From assembly GCF_030651185.1 (NCBI RefSeq), contig NZ_JAUSCJ010000013.1, positions 205,492-269,491 of the forward strand: 64,000 bases of DNA, in the 5' to 3' direction. Made by a program: the position numbers and the translations under genes. Positions 8,988 through 17,849 of this stretch are shown here, piece by piece. The stretch is from Phenylobacterium sp. (GTDB lineage Bacteria; Pseudomonadota; Alphaproteobacteria; Caulobacterales; Caulobacteraceae). The notes under the pieces are model-generated. The model made no database searches. It worked only from the letters and a program-made list of their open reading frames with translations, and was not told the origin of the DNA. Numbering within the stretch: position 1 is the stretch's first letter; every line of letters starts with the position of its first letter.

Positions 8988-10187
8988 CTAGAGCCCCAGC
9001 ACCATCTTGGCGATGATATTGCGCTGGATCTCGTTGGAGCCGCCGTAGATCGAGGTCTTGCGGCCGTTGAAATAGTCGCCGGCCGTGTCGATGGAATGCA
9101 GGGGGCCGACGCCGGAGTTGTGGCCGCCCTCCCCAAGGAACGGCGCGCCGTAGTGGCCCGCGGCCTCCAGGGCCAGCTCCTGCAGGCGCTGTTGGATCTC
9201 GGTGCCCTTGATCTTCAGGATCGAGCTCTCGGTCCCCGGACCCTTGCCGCTGCTTTCGCCGGCCAGGGTGCGCAGTTCGGTGAACTCCAGCGCCCTCAGG
9301 TCGATCTCCAGCTCGGCCACCTTGCGCCGGAAGAAGGCGTCGGCCAGCAGCGAACCGCCGGCGTCTGACAGCTCGGTGGAGGCCATCTCGCGGACCCGCT
9401 CCAGGCCGCGCTTGGAGCGCGCCACCCCGGCGATGCCGGAGCGCTCATGGGCCAGCAGCGCCTTGGCGCAGGTCCAGCCCTGGTTCTCGTGGAAGACCCG
9501 GTTCTCCACCGGCACCTTCACGTTGTCCAGGAAGACGTCGTTGACCTCGTGGCCGCCCTCCAGGGTGATGATCGGCCGCACGGTGACGCCCGGCGTCTTC
9601 ATGTCGATCAGCAGGAAGCTGATGCCGGCCTGCGGCTTGGAGTCGGGGTCGGTGCGGACCAGGAAGAAGCCCCAGTCGGCGTGCTGGCCGAGCGTCGTCC
9701 ACGTCTTCTGGCCGTTGACGATGTAATAGTCCTGGCCGTCCTCGGTGACGCGCTCAGCGCGGGTCTTGAGCGAGGCGAGGTCGGAGCCGGCGCCGGGCTC
9801 GGAATAGCCCTGGCACCACCAGATCTTGCCGTCGCGGATGTCGGGCAGGAACTTGGCTTTCTGCTCCTCGGTCCCGAAGGTGTAGATCACCGGCGCCAGC
9901 ATCGCGACGCCGAAGGGCAGGATGCCCAGGGTGTCGGCGCGGGCCTGCTCCTCGGACCAGATGTACTTCTGGGTGGGGGTCCAGTCGGTCCCGCCCCACT
10001 CTTTAGGCCACGACGGCGCAGACCAGCCCTTCTCCGCCAGGATGCGGTGCCAGGAGAGATAGTCCTCCTTGCCCAGGGTTTCGCCGCGCTCCTGCTTGTC
10101 GCGCAGGGCCTTGGGATATTTGTCCGCGAGGAAGGCGCGGGCCTCTTCACGGAAGGCGTTATCTTCGGGCGAGAAATCGAGGTTCAT
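8988..10187 (-). CDS. Acyl-CoA dehydrogenase
   Basis: A 399-aa ACAD and likely partner of the downstream enzyme. Motifs visible: WCQGYSEPGAGSDLASL (substrate/FAD middle domain), NGQKTWTT, LAHERSG, and near the C-terminus SIYGGSNEIQRNIIAK. The latter carries the Glu/Arg pattern of acyl-CoA dehydrogenases acting on bulky substrates. The ATG at 10187 has a GGAG motif 7 nt upstream; a GTG one codon earlier is possible. The pair suggests catabolism of long-chain or steroid/terpenoid side chains, but the substrate is unknown. Confidence 0.92.
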   Translation of the reverse strand: MNLDFSPEDNAFREEARAFLADKYPKALRDKQERGETLGKEDYLSWHRILAEKGWSAPSWPKEWGGTDWTPTQKYIWSEEQARADTLGILPFGVAMLAPVIYTFGTEEQKAKFLPDIRDGKIWWCQGYSEPGAGSDLASLKTRAERVTEDGQDYYIVNGQKTWTTLGQHADWGFFLVRTDPDSKPQAGISFLLIDMKTPGVTVRPIITLEGGHEVNDVFLDNVKVPVENRVFHENQGWTCAKALLAHERSGIAGVARSKRGLERVREMASTELSDAGGSLLADAFFRRKVAELEIDLRALEFTELRTLAGESSGKGPGTESSILKIKGTEIQQRLQELALEAAGHYGAPFLGEGGHNSGVGPLHSIDTAGDYFNGRKTSIYGGSNEIQRNIIAKMVLGL

Positions 10188-10306
10188 CACAAGGCTCCCT
10201 GGCGCTTCCGCTTACAGCGTATTGCGTGCGGCCGGACCATAGGCAAACGCCTTCGCCTTGGGAAGATGACGTTGACGTCAGCGTCAACAAAAACCCCGGG
10301 AAAATG

Positions 10307-11320
10307 TCAGGCCTTGGCCAGATACGCGTCCACCTGCGCCACCCTGGACGCGATCTCGTCGGGCGCAAGGAACGAGCCCGTGAAGCTGTTGCGGGCAAGG
10401 GTCGCCAGCTCATCGCGGGACAGGCCCAGAGCCTGGGTGGTCGCCGTCCAGTTCTCGCCGATATAGCCGCCGAAATAGGCCGGGTCGTCGGAGTTGATGG
10501 TCGCCTTCAGGCCCAGGTCCAGCATGCGCTTCAGCGGGTGGTTGGCGAGATCGTCCACCACGCAGAGCTTCAGGTTCGACAGCGGGCAGACCGTCAGGGT
10601 CATGCCATCGGCCACCAGGCGCTTCACCAGGGCCGGATCCTCGAGCGAACGATTGCCGTGGTCGATGCGGTCGACGGCCAGACCGTCCAGCGCCTCCCAG
10701 ACATATTCCGGCGGCCCCTCTTCACCCGCATGGGCCGAGAGCTTCAGGCCACGCTCGCGAGAGGCCTTGAACACCTTGGCGAACTTGCTGGGCGGATGGC
10801 CAAGCTCCGAGGAATCCAGCCCCACTCCCACGATGCGGTCCAGGTAAGGCTCGGCGTCCTTGAGCGTCTTGAAGGCATCCTCCTCCGACAGGTGCCGCAG
10901 GTAGCTGAGGATCAACTTGGAGGTGACGCCCAGTTCCCGCTCGGCCTGGGCCATGCCGGCCAGCAGGCCGTCGGCGGCGACGGCGAAGGGGATGCCCCGC
11001 TCGGTGTGGGTCTGAGGATCGAAGAAGATCTCGGCATGCACCGTCCCGTCGGCGGCGGCGCGCCGGAAATAGGCCAGGGCCAGGTCGCGGAAATCCTCCT
11101 GCGTCTGCAGCACGCCCGCGCCCCGGTAGTAGATGTCCAGGAAGTCCTGCAGGTTGGAGAAGGCGTAGGCGGAGCGGACCTCCTCCACGCTCTTGAACGG
11201 CAGGTCGATGCGGTTGCGGCGCGCGAACTCGAACATCTGCTCAGGCTCGAGGCTGCCCTCGATGTGCAGGTGGAGTTCGGCCTTGGGCAGGCCACGGATG
11301 AAGTCGGCGGTCGATTGCAT
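10307..11320 (-). CDS. Adenine deaminase (Aah1-like; adenosine deaminase superfamily)
   Basis: Zinc hydrolase converting adenine to hypoxanthine in purine salvage. The 337-aa protein has AELHLHIEGS (metal His17 and His19), SAHAGEEGP (metal His plus catalytic Glu), DHGNRS and SDDPAYFGGY. The GVGLDSSELGHPPSKF segment is characteristic of the bacterial adenine-deaminase branch rather than true adenosine deaminase; substrate choice is therefore inferred. The ATG at 11320 follows AGGAGATAGCGACC. A small exported-protein gene lies 32 nt upstream on the same strand. Confidence 0.88.
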   Translation of the reverse strand: MQSTADFIRGLPKAELHLHIEGSLEPEQMFEFARRNRIDLPFKSVEEVRSAYAFSNLQDFLDIYYRGAGVLQTQEDFRDLALAYFRRAAADGTVHAEIFFDPQTHTERGIPFAVAADGLLAGMAQAERELGVTSKLILSYLRHLSEEDAFKTLKDAEPYLDRIVGVGLDSSELGHPPSKFAKVFKASRERGLKLSAHAGEEGPPEYVWEALDGLAVDRIDHGNRSLEDPALVKRLVADGMTLTVCPLSNLKLCVVDDLANHPLKRMLDLGLKATINSDDPAYFGGYIGENWTATTQALGLSRDELATLARNSFTGSFLAPDEIASRVAQVDAYLAKA

Positions 11321-11352
11321 GGTCGCTATCTCCTGGCGGCCGGGGCCGTCCG

Positions 11353-11598
11353 TCAAGGCAGCTTGAACTTCATCTGGATGACGATCTTGCCGTCCTTGAT
11401 CCGCCGGTCGCCCTTCTGCGGATGGAAGCCCTTGGCGAGTTGCAGGGCGAAGGCGCCCACATTGGCCCCCTTCGGCGTCTCCGACAGCACCACGCAGTCG
11501 CGCAGGCTCTGCCCCGCCGCCACCCGGCACTGGACTGTCGCCAGCCCCTGGCCGGCCATCACGCTTGTCGCGGCCGCGGCCGCGGCGATCCAGATCAT
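11353..11598 (-). CDS. Exported small protein with TonB C-terminal-like domain
   Basis: An 81-aa protein: a signal peptide (MIWIAAAAAATSVMAGQGLA) followed by about 60 residues. The pattern VQCRVAAGQSLRDCVVLSE and then FALQLAKGFHP, ending MKFKLP, matches the beta-alpha-beta core of TonB C-terminal domains. The usual inner-membrane anchor plus proline-rich linker are missing, so it cannot act as a classical energy transducer. GGAG lies 9 nt before the ATG. It lies 32 nt before the adenine deaminase gene and is probably co-transcribed with it. Confidence 0.7.
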   Translation of the reverse strand: MIWIAAAAAATSVMAGQGLATVQCRVAAGQSLRDCVVLSETPKGANVGAFALQLAKGFHPQKGDRRIKDGKIVIQMKFKLP

Positions 11599-11702
11599 CC
11601 TCGGGCTCTCCTGATTTCGCCCCACATGAAGCGAACCTTCGCCGGACACCAGCCGTTCCCGATCTTGCGTCCCAGCGCCGAGACGCGCATCAGACGGACC
11701 CT

Positions 11703-12434
11703 ATGCCGCGTATCATCACCTACAATGTACACCGTTGCGTCGGCACGGACCGCCGCCTGGACGTGGGCCGCATCGCCGATGTCATCGCCAGCCTCCAGCC
11801 CGACATCGTCGCGCTGCAGGAACTGGACGTCGGGCGGATGCGCACCGGCATGGTCGACCAGGCCCATGAGATCGCCCAGCGCCTGAAGATGGCGGTCCAC
11901 TTCCACGCCGCCATGCAGGTCGAGGAGGAGCTCTACGGCGACGCCATCCTCACCACCTACCCTGAGCACCTCGTCCAGGTCGGGCCCCTCCCCGGCTATG
12001 GCCGCATCCCGCAACTGGAGCCGCGGGGCGCCCTGTGGATCTGCGTGGAGATCGACGGCAAGCGGGTGCAGATCATCAACACGCACCTGGGCCTGGTGCC
12101 CAGGGAACAGCAGCTGCAGGCCGCCTGCCTGGCCGGCCCCGCCTGGCTGGACCATCCGAAATGCGTGGGCCCGACGATCCTGCTGGGGGACTTCAACGCC
12201 AGCCCGACCTCGGTGGTCTATCGGACCCTGATCGGCCGGCTGCAGGGCGCGCGCCGGCTGGCGCCGAACAAGAAGCCGACCTCGACCTTCCCGTCGGCCC
12301 TGCCGGTGGTGCGGATCGACCATCTTTTTGTCAGCCCGGAAATCCAGGTGACGGACCTTTCTGCGCCCTTCAACCCGCTCACCCGCGCGGCGTCGGATCA
12401 CCTGCCGCTGGTCATGGATTTCGAGATTTCGTGA
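11703..12434 (+). CDS. Endonuclease/exonuclease/phosphatase (EEP) family protein
   Basis: Metal-dependent phosphodiesterase of the DNase I-like fold, 243 aa. It shows the ordered motifs ITYNVHR, ALQELDVGR (metal Glu), INTHLGL, GDFNASP and SDHLPLVM (catalytic Asp-His). It is arranged tail to tail with a phospholipase D gene, with the two ORFs overlapping by 23 bp. E. coli ybhP (EEP) likewise neighbours clsB (PLD), so a phospholipid-related role is plausible though unproven. Confidence 0.9.
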   Translation: MPRIITYNVHRCVGTDRRLDVGRIADVIASLQPDIVALQELDVGRMRTGMVDQAHEIAQRLKMAVHFHAAMQVEEELYGDAILTTYPEHLVQVGPLPGYGRIPQLEPRGALWICVEIDGKRVQIINTHLGLVPREQQLQAACLAGPAWLDHPKCVGPTILLGDFNASPTSVVYRTLIGRLQGARRLAPNKKPTSTFPSALPVVRIDHLFVSPEIQVTDLSAPFNPLTRAASDHLPLVMDFEIS

Positions 12435-13923
12435 GCGCGACAGCCTCGTCGCTCTCGTCGCCTCCCCGCAACAGCCGTCCCTGACCCAAGGCTCTGGCCT
12501 CGGCGTAGAGCCGGTCGCGGCGGCGGCCGGGCCGCCATGAGTCGCTGACATTCACTGGGTCGCCCAGGTGGTAGGCGGCGACGAATTCCCCGAAGGCGGT
12601 CATCTTCATGGGCAGGATCGGTGACAGCCGTCCCTCGCGGTTTAGGGCGTCGATCCCGGCGATCAGGCTGCCACGCTCCTGCTGCGCCTTGGCCACCGCG
12701 TCGCCCGTATAGCCGAGGAAGTGCCCGATGGACCGGTCTCGGAAGGCCTTGATGTTCAGCCGCGACCGCTCGGTGGTGGCCTCAATCGCCAGCTCCAGTT
12801 CGGTGTCAAAACCCCCGGAGCGGTTGTTCAGATTGGCCGAGCCGACCCGGGCGAGGGTGTCGTCGATGATGGTGCTCTTGGAATGCACGATGATCTTCGT
12901 GCCGGCCGGCGTGATCGGAAAATAGGCGCGGAACCGCCCGAACACGTCGGAGGCGCGCAGGCGCCACAGCATGTTGGACCGCGCCCGGTCCATGGTGAGT
13001 TGATCAAACCAGCTGGGACTGGCGCCTGTGGAGATCAGCACGACCTCAGGCCCGTTCGGCTCGGCCAGGCGGGCGGCAAGGGCCTCGGCGATCAGCGGTG
13101 AGGTGAAGTACTGGTTCTCAAGATAGATGACGTCCCTGGCGGCGTGGATCGACGCGTGGGTCAGACGCCGTATCTCCTCCACCTGCGGCTCCTGACGCCA
13201 GGCGGGCATGGTCCGGGCGATGCCGACCTCCATGTCCAGCAGGTGGGCGGGGACATGGGCGGGCCAGGGATCGGTGTCCATCTCCGGGGGCGGCGGCACG
13301 ACTTCCTGGGTGGCCCGATGCCACCGCTCGCGGGCCAGGTCGCCTAGGTCCTTGGCCACCGGACCATCCACCATCAGCATCACTTCGTGGCGAGGCGCAT
13401 GGCACTCCTGGTCGGGCATGATCCGGCGAGGTTCGTGGTCCCGGTGTCCCGGGGTGTCCCAGCGGTCGACGCAGATGTCGCCGCTGGCGCAGATGGCCAG
13501 CTTGTCATCGACCACCAGCAGTTTCTGATGATGGCAGGCGCCCATGGGCACGGCGTCGTCCAGGCGGAATTTGACGCCGGTCTTCTCGAACCACTTGCGC
13601 GCCTTGTGGGGGAAGAACTCCTGGCTCGCCGCGATCGGCAGGGCCGACTTCCAGATCAGCAGGCGAATATCCAGCTCGGGGCGGGCGCGCGACAGTTCCA
13701 CCAGGATACGGCCGGCCTCGTCGGCGTCATCAGGGGTTTCCTGGCCGTCCGGGAACAGGCGGGTGCGGGGGTCGAAGGCCCAGCCCAGCAGCAGCACCGA
13801 ACGCTTGGCCTTGCGCAGCGCCTCAAAGACGGCGGTGTAGTAGGCCTCGGTGTCGATCAGGAAGGCGGCGCGGTTGGCCCGGCCGACGCGCCAAGCTGTG
13901 TCACCGGGTTTCAATACGCTCAT
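12412..13923 (-). CDS. Phospholipase D / cardiolipin synthase-like protein
   Basis: A 503-aa enzyme with two HKD motifs: HHQKLLVVDDK (about residue 140) and HSKSTIIDD (about 355), each with the following GS/GSANLNNRS. It hydrolyses or transfers phosphatidyl groups, and the fold is that of eukaryote-like PLD proteins found in many proteobacteria. No membrane anchor is seen. It converges on and overlaps the EEP gene. Whether it is a hydrolase or a cardiolipin synthase cannot be decided from sequence. Confidence 0.9.
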   Translation of the reverse strand: MSVLKPGDTAWRVGRANRAAFLIDTEAYYTAVFEALRKAKRSVLLLGWAFDPRTRLFPDGQETPDDADEAGRILVELSRARPELDIRLLIWKSALPIAASQEFFPHKARKWFEKTGVKFRLDDAVPMGACHHQKLLVVDDKLAICASGDICVDRWDTPGHRDHEPRRIMPDQECHAPRHEVMLMVDGPVAKDLGDLARERWHRATQEVVPPPPEMDTDPWPAHVPAHLLDMEVGIARTMPAWRQEPQVEEIRRLTHASIHAARDVIYLENQYFTSPLIAEALAARLAEPNGPEVVLISTGASPSWFDQLTMDRARSNMLWRLRASDVFGRFRAYFPITPAGTKIIVHSKSTIIDDTLARVGSANLNNRSGGFDTELELAIEATTERSRLNIKAFRDRSIGHFLGYTGDAVAKAQQERGSLIAGIDALNREGRLSPILPMKMTAFGEFVAAYHLGDPVNVSDSWRPGRRRDRLYAEARALGQGRLLRGGDESDEAVALTKSRNP

Positions 13924-14019
13924 CGACCAACTGAAACCCCTGTGGACACGCTTGCAAGAAAGCCTGCGCCTAGGTCGGGTTCCCGTCGAGTCCGCGCAAG
14001 TCCGGAACCCGGGGAGATC

Positions 14020-14059
14020 AAAGAAAAGAGCGCGCCGACTCTGGGGGGCCGACGCGCTC
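14020..14059 (-). terminator. Rho-independent terminator
   Basis: On the minus strand GAGCGCG pairs with CGCGCTC (extended by imperfect G/C pairing), followed by TTTTCTTT. It lies 22 nt after the stop of the exported protein gene at 14081, which it should terminate. Confidence 0.75.
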
Positions 14060-14080
14060 CATCAAGGGCGGTTCGAGAGA

Positions 14081-14398
14081 CTAGCCCTTGAAGGCTTGGC
14101 AGGATCCGCTGAGTTCGGTGGCCAGGCGGGCCTTGCGCTCGGCATTGGTGGTCTTGGCTTCGCGGCGGCCGGCGTCCTCGGCGACGGAGGCCTTGTCCAT
14201 GACCGCCATGGAGCGGGTCTTGCTGGCGCTCTTCAGCCAGGCGTCCAGGTCGGCGGTGTCGGCGGCCGCCGAGGTGGCGATGCCGCGGCAGCGGCTGGCC
14301 TTGATGAAGTCCACATCGGTGACCTGGGCGGCGGCCAGGGCGGAGCCGGCGGCCATCAGGGTGGCGGCGGCGGCGAGCGTGAAAGCGGCGATACGCAT
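14081..14398 (-). CDS. Exported hypothetical protein
   Basis: A 105-aa protein with a clear cleavable signal peptide (MRIAAFTLAAAATLMAAGSALA). The mature part is Ala/Lys-rich with two cysteines (SRCRGIA and SGSCQAF) that could form a disulfide. It lacks other recognisable motifs. Monocistronic, with its own terminator. Function unknown; probably periplasmic. Confidence 0.75.
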   Translation of the reverse strand: MRIAAFTLAAAATLMAAGSALAAAQVTDVDFIKASRCRGIATSAAADTADLDAWLKSASKTRSMAVMDKASVAEDAGRREAKTTNAERKARLATELSGSCQAFKG

Positions 14399-14573
14399 GG
14401 TGTTTTTCCCTCGAACAACGATGGGCTGAACCTGCCCGTACGCCTCTGATGCTTCAAATGAATTCGCAGCAACATTAAGTATTCGAACCTTACCGATCCT
14501 TAATCATCGAACCTCGTTACTTTCAAAATATAAACATCTTGTAATGTTGCGTTCGGTTCGGCAGAACATCGAT

Positions 14574-15002
14574 ATGGCCCAGCCCGACCTCCAGCTCGAT
14601 GTCGCCGGTGTGAACGCCCTGATGGCGCGCGCCTTTCCCGATGCGCCCGCCGAGGCCCTGCCGCAGGTGACGGCGCTCGCCCCCGGCCGCGCCCATATCG
14701 TGCGCGTCTATGGCGGCGGCATGCTGCGCCCCGGCGGGGTGATCTCCGGTCCCAACCTGATGAGCCTGGCCGACACCGCGGCCTACGCTCTGATCCTGGC
14801 CCATATCGGCGACCAGCTGATGGCGGTGACCAGTTCGCTGGTGATGAATTTCCTGCGCGGCGCCGTCCCCGGGGACCTGCATGCCGAGGCGAGCTTCTTG
14901 CGCCTTGGCCGCCGCATCGCCGTCTGCGACGTCAAACTTTGGACCGAGAGCCCGGACAGGCTGGCGGCCCAGGCCACCGTGACCTACGCTATCCCCTCAT
15001 GA
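14574..15002 (+). CDS. PaaI-type hotdog thioesterase
   Basis: Hotdog-fold acyl-CoA thioesterase, about 142 aa. LRPGGVISGPNLMSLADTAAYALILAHIG is the classic hotdog helix with the active-site Asp/Asn region, followed by AVTSSLVMNFLRGA and ASFLRLGRRIAVCDVKLW. An ATG 30 nt upstream (14544) is possible; 14574 gives the usual family N-terminus. It overlaps the DUF1289 gene by 4 nt (ATGA), a pairing that suggests co-translation. Confidence 0.87.
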   Translation: MAQPDLQLDVAGVNALMARAFPDAPAEALPQVTALAPGRAHIVRVYGGGMLRPGGVISGPNLMSLADTAAYALILAHIGDQLMAVTSSLVMNFLRGAVPGDLHAEASFLRLGRRIAVCDVKLWTESPDRLAAQATVTYAIPS

Positions 15003-15220
15003 GTGACCTGCCGCTTCGCCCCCCCGCCCCGATCAAGACCCCCTGCATCAAGGTCTGCGTCATCGATGGTGAAACCGGCCTCTGCATGGGCTGCTACCGG
15101 GAGCTGACCGAGGTCGCCGCCTGGCAGAAGCTGTCGGATGAGGACCGCGCCCGGATCATGACCGAGCTGCCCACCCGCCGGTCGCGCATCAGCCCCGAAA
15201 AGCTGGCGATGTTCTCCTAA
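14999..15220 (+). CDS. DUF1289 domain protein
   Basis: A 73-aa protein with the defining PCIKVCVIDGETGLCMGCYR motif. Four cysteines suggest an iron-sulfur or zinc site. The family is often annotated as Fe-S-related but has no proven function. The start at 14999 overlaps the thioesterase stop. Confidence 0.9.
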   Translation: MSDLPLRPPAPIKTPCIKVCVIDGETGLCMGCYRELTEVAAWQKLSDEDRARIMTELPTRRSRISPEKLAMFS

Positions 15221-15323
15221 AACAGCCCCGCGTTCACCGGTTGCAAACACCCGCCGCCGTAACCTGCCCGTTCAACAAGGCCGAGAACGGTCGGGCAGCG
15301 CCGGGGTGGCGAGGGTGTCGAGT

Positions 15324-15845
15324 ATGATCAAGTTGGCCGCCATGGCCCTGATCGGAGCCGTATCGGCGGTGGGCGCGGCCCAGGCCGTGGTCAGCCTGGA
15401 TCCGAGCACGCGGTCGGACGGCCTGCGCGCGGCCGTGGCCCACTTCGTTCCGGAACAACAACCCGCCGCCCCCGAGGGTGGCGCGGCCTCCATCGCCAAG
15501 GCCAGCGACGGCCACTATTGGGCGCAGGGCACCGTCAACGGGTCCAGCGTCCGCTTCCTGGTGGACACCGGGGCCAGCGCCGTGGCGCTCACCGCCGCCG
15601 ACGCCCAGCGCCTGGGCTTCGACCCTGCCAAGTTGAACTATGCCTACAAGGTGATGACGGCCAATGGCGAGGCCAAGGCCGCCGCCGTCAAGCTGGCCTC
15701 GGTCTCGGTGGCCGGCGCCAAGCTGGCCGATGTCGATGCGCTGGTGCTCGACAAGGGGCTCGACGCCTCCCTGCTGGGCATGACCTATCTAGGCCGCCTC
15801 TCCAGCTTCCAGGCCACCCGCACCGCGCTGATCCTTCAGCCCTGA
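15324..15845 (+). CDS. Membrane-anchored retropepsin-like aspartic protease (clan AA)
   Basis: About 173 aa: an N-terminal hydrophobic signal/anchor (about residues 2-21), a spacer, then a single retropepsin domain. It has RFLVDTGASAVALT (catalytic DTGA), followed by AKLADVDALVLDKGLDASLLGMTYLGRL, the TIGR02281-type pattern. One active-site motif means it should work as a homodimer in the periplasm. The ATG at 15324 is chosen over a GTG at 15306. Its 3' end overlaps the convergent dihydrouridine synthase gene by 57 bp. Confidence 0.88.
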   Translation: MIKLAAMALIGAVSAVGAAQAVVSLDPSTRSDGLRAAVAHFVPEQQPAAPEGGAASIAKASDGHYWAQGTVNGSSVRFLVDTGASAVALTAADAQRLGFDPAKLNYAYKVMTANGEAKAAAVKLASVSVAGAKLADVDALVLDKGLDASLLGMTYLGRLSSFQATRTALILQP

Positions 15846-16811
15846 CACCGCGGCCAAGGCCCGGTCGACCACGCTCAGGTCTGCGCCCGGCTTCACGCTT
15901 TCCACCGTCAGGATCCGCCGCCAGGTCCGCGCGCCCGGCGCGCCGTGGAATAGCCCCAGCATGTGGCGGGTGATCCCGGCCAGGTGCGCGCCGCGCTCCA
16001 GCTGGCGGGCGATGTAGGGCTTGTAGAGCTCCACCGCCTCGAAGGGATCGACGTCAGCCGCCGCGCCGAAGATGCGCCGGTCGGCCTGACCCAGGATGCC
16101 CGGGGTGTGATAGGCCGCGCGGCCCAGCATCACGCCATCGGTGTGGGCCAACTGGTCCTCGGCCGCGTCCAACGAACCGATGCCGCCATTGATCTCGATG
16201 GACAGCCCCGGCCGCTCGCGCTTCAGCCGGTGGACCAGGGGATAGTCCAGCGGCGGCACGTCGCGGTTTTCCTTGGGCGACAGGCCCTTCAGCCAGGCCT
16301 TGCGGGCATGGACGATGAAGGTGGTGACCCCGGCCTGGGCGCAGAGGTCCACCAGGGTGAACAGGCTCTCCTCCGGGTCCTGGTCGTCCACCCCGATGCG
16401 GCACTTCACGGTGGCGGGGATCGACACCGCCGCGCCGATGGCCGCCATGCCCTCGGCCACCAGGGCCGGCTCGCGCATCAGACAGGCGCCGAACCGGCCG
16501 CTCTGCACGCGGTCGGAGGGACAGCCGACATTGAGGTTGATCTCGTCATAGCCAAGATCCGCGCCGATCCTGGCCGCCGCCGCCAGGTCCGCGGGCTCCG
16601 ACCCGCCCAGTTGCAGGGCGACGGGATGTTCGACCTCGTCAAACCCCAGCAGCCGCTCGCGGTCGCCGTGGAGCACAGCCCCCGTCGTCACCATCTCGGT
16701 ATAGAGCAGGCTTTCGCGGGTCAGCACCCGGTGGAACGCCCGGCAATGCCGGTCCGTCCAGTCCATCATGGGGGCGACGGACAGTCGGTGGGAGGAATAC
16801 GGCGCGGGCAT
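15789..16811 (-). CDS. dusA: tRNA-dihydrouridine synthase DusA
   Basis: FMN/NADPH-dependent reduction of uridine in the tRNA D-loop. The 340-aa TIM barrel begins with SVAPMMDWTDRHCR and has LQLGGSEPADL. It carries INLNVGCPSDRVQSGRFGAC (catalytic Cys97), HARKAWLKGLSPKENRDVPP (DusA signature) and EINGGIGS. The C-terminal 19 residues are encoded opposite the protease gene; the tail may be dispensable. A LOG gene lies upstream on the same strand. Confidence 0.95.
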   Translation of the reverse strand: MPAPYSSHRLSVAPMMDWTDRHCRAFHRVLTRESLLYTEMVTTGAVLHGDRERLLGFDEVEHPVALQLGGSEPADLAAAARIGADLGYDEINLNVGCPSDRVQSGRFGACLMREPALVAEGMAAIGAAVSIPATVKCRIGVDDQDPEESLFTLVDLCAQAGVTTFIVHARKAWLKGLSPKENRDVPPLDYPLVHRLKRERPGLSIEINGGIGSLDAAEDQLAHTDGVMLGRAAYHTPGILGQADRRIFGAAADVDPFEAVELYKPYIARQLERGAHLAGITRHMLGLFHGAPGARTWRRILTVESVKPGADLSVVDRALAAVSGLKDQRGAGGLEAGEAA

Positions 16812-16936
16812 TGGGTCTCAGGCGGCGAAGGGCGGGAGGCCGCGCAGGGGCGGCTCCGGCTCGCCTTAGCAGATACCGATCCGATCCGCACGGTCAGGCC
16901 GCCCGCGGACCTGCTCGCCCAGGGTCAGGCGGCCAG

Positions 16937-17728
16937 CTATCGCGGGCCGACCGGCCGGGGGCCTTCGCCAGCGACCGGCAAGCCGCAGGCCAGCAACTCC
17001 GACCAGATCTGCTCGGCGGTCTCGGCGAAGCGGAAGATCTCGAGATCGGCGGCGTCGGCCATCCCCGCCGCCACCAAGGCGTCGAAGTTGAGGATCGACC
17101 GCCAGTAGGCCTCGTCGAACAGCACCACGGGAATGCGGGGCGACTTGTCGGTCTGGCGCAGGGTCAGGATCTCGAACAGCTCATCCAGGGTCCCGAAGCC
17201 GCCGGGAAACACCACCAGGGCGCTGGCGCGCATGGCCAGGTGCATCTTGCGCATGGCGAAATAGTGGAAGCGGAAGGTCAGTTCCGGCGTGGAGTAGGCG
17301 TTCGGCCCCTGCTCGTGCGGCAGGCTGATGTTGAACCCGATGGACGGCGCCCCGACGTCGGCGGCGCCGCGGTTGGCCGCCTCCATGATCCCCGGCCCGC
17401 CGCCGGTTGCGATCACATTGTCCCGCATCCGGTCAGCCGTGCGGATCGCGCCGCCCCGCTGGGAGGCCAGGGTGCCGAACGCCCGCGCCGCGGCGTACCA
17501 TTCCCCCGGCTTGCCGGGGCCGGACTCGGAAATCCGCGCGCTGCCGAACACAACCAGGGTCGACCGCACCCCCCAGGCGGCGAGCGCCTCGTCCACCTTG
17601 GAGAATTCCAGCATGAAGCGGACTCCCCGCATGGGAGAGCTCAGGAGGAAGTCCTGGTCCAGGGCCGCCAGCCGATAGGCGGGAGAGGTCAATTGCGCCG
17701 CGTTGGGCGCCGGTTCGCGGCTCGGCAT
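16937..17728 (-). CDS. LOG family protein (cytokinin riboside 5'-monophosphate phosphoribohydrolase-like)
   Basis: A 263-aa Rossmann-type nucleoside-monophosphate hydrolase. Both signatures are present: ATGGGPGIMEAANRGA and FPGGFGTLDELFEILT. The long N-terminus marks the type-II, larger LOG subgroup found in proteobacteria, also related to PpnN. Cleaves a base from NMPs; the physiological substrate is unknown. 125 nt separate it from dusA. Confidence 0.9.
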   Translation of the reverse strand: MPSREPAPNAAQLTSPAYRLAALDQDFLLSSPMRGVRFMLEFSKVDEALAAWGVRSTLVVFGSARISESGPGKPGEWYAAARAFGTLASQRGGAIRTADRMRDNVIATGGGPGIMEAANRGAADVGAPSIGFNISLPHEQGPNAYSTPELTFRFHYFAMRKMHLAMRASALVVFPGGFGTLDELFEILTLRQTDKSPRIPVVLFDEAYWRSILNFDALVAAGMADAADLEIFRFAETAEQIWSELLACGLPVAGEGPRPVGPR

Positions 17729-17849
17729 GCAGGTTCCTTCGAGACGTGGGGCAGATTAGGGTCGCAAGCGGCGACCAACTTGATCTGGCGCAACGCGGCA
17801 AGGCCGGTAAGGGGCGATCCTGGGCTTGTTCTCCATGGGAGCAAAGTTC

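Noticed and set aside
12412..12551. EEP 3' end as a truncated gene
   Set aside because: The protein ends normally after the SDHLPLVM motif; the overlap with PLD is simply convergent.
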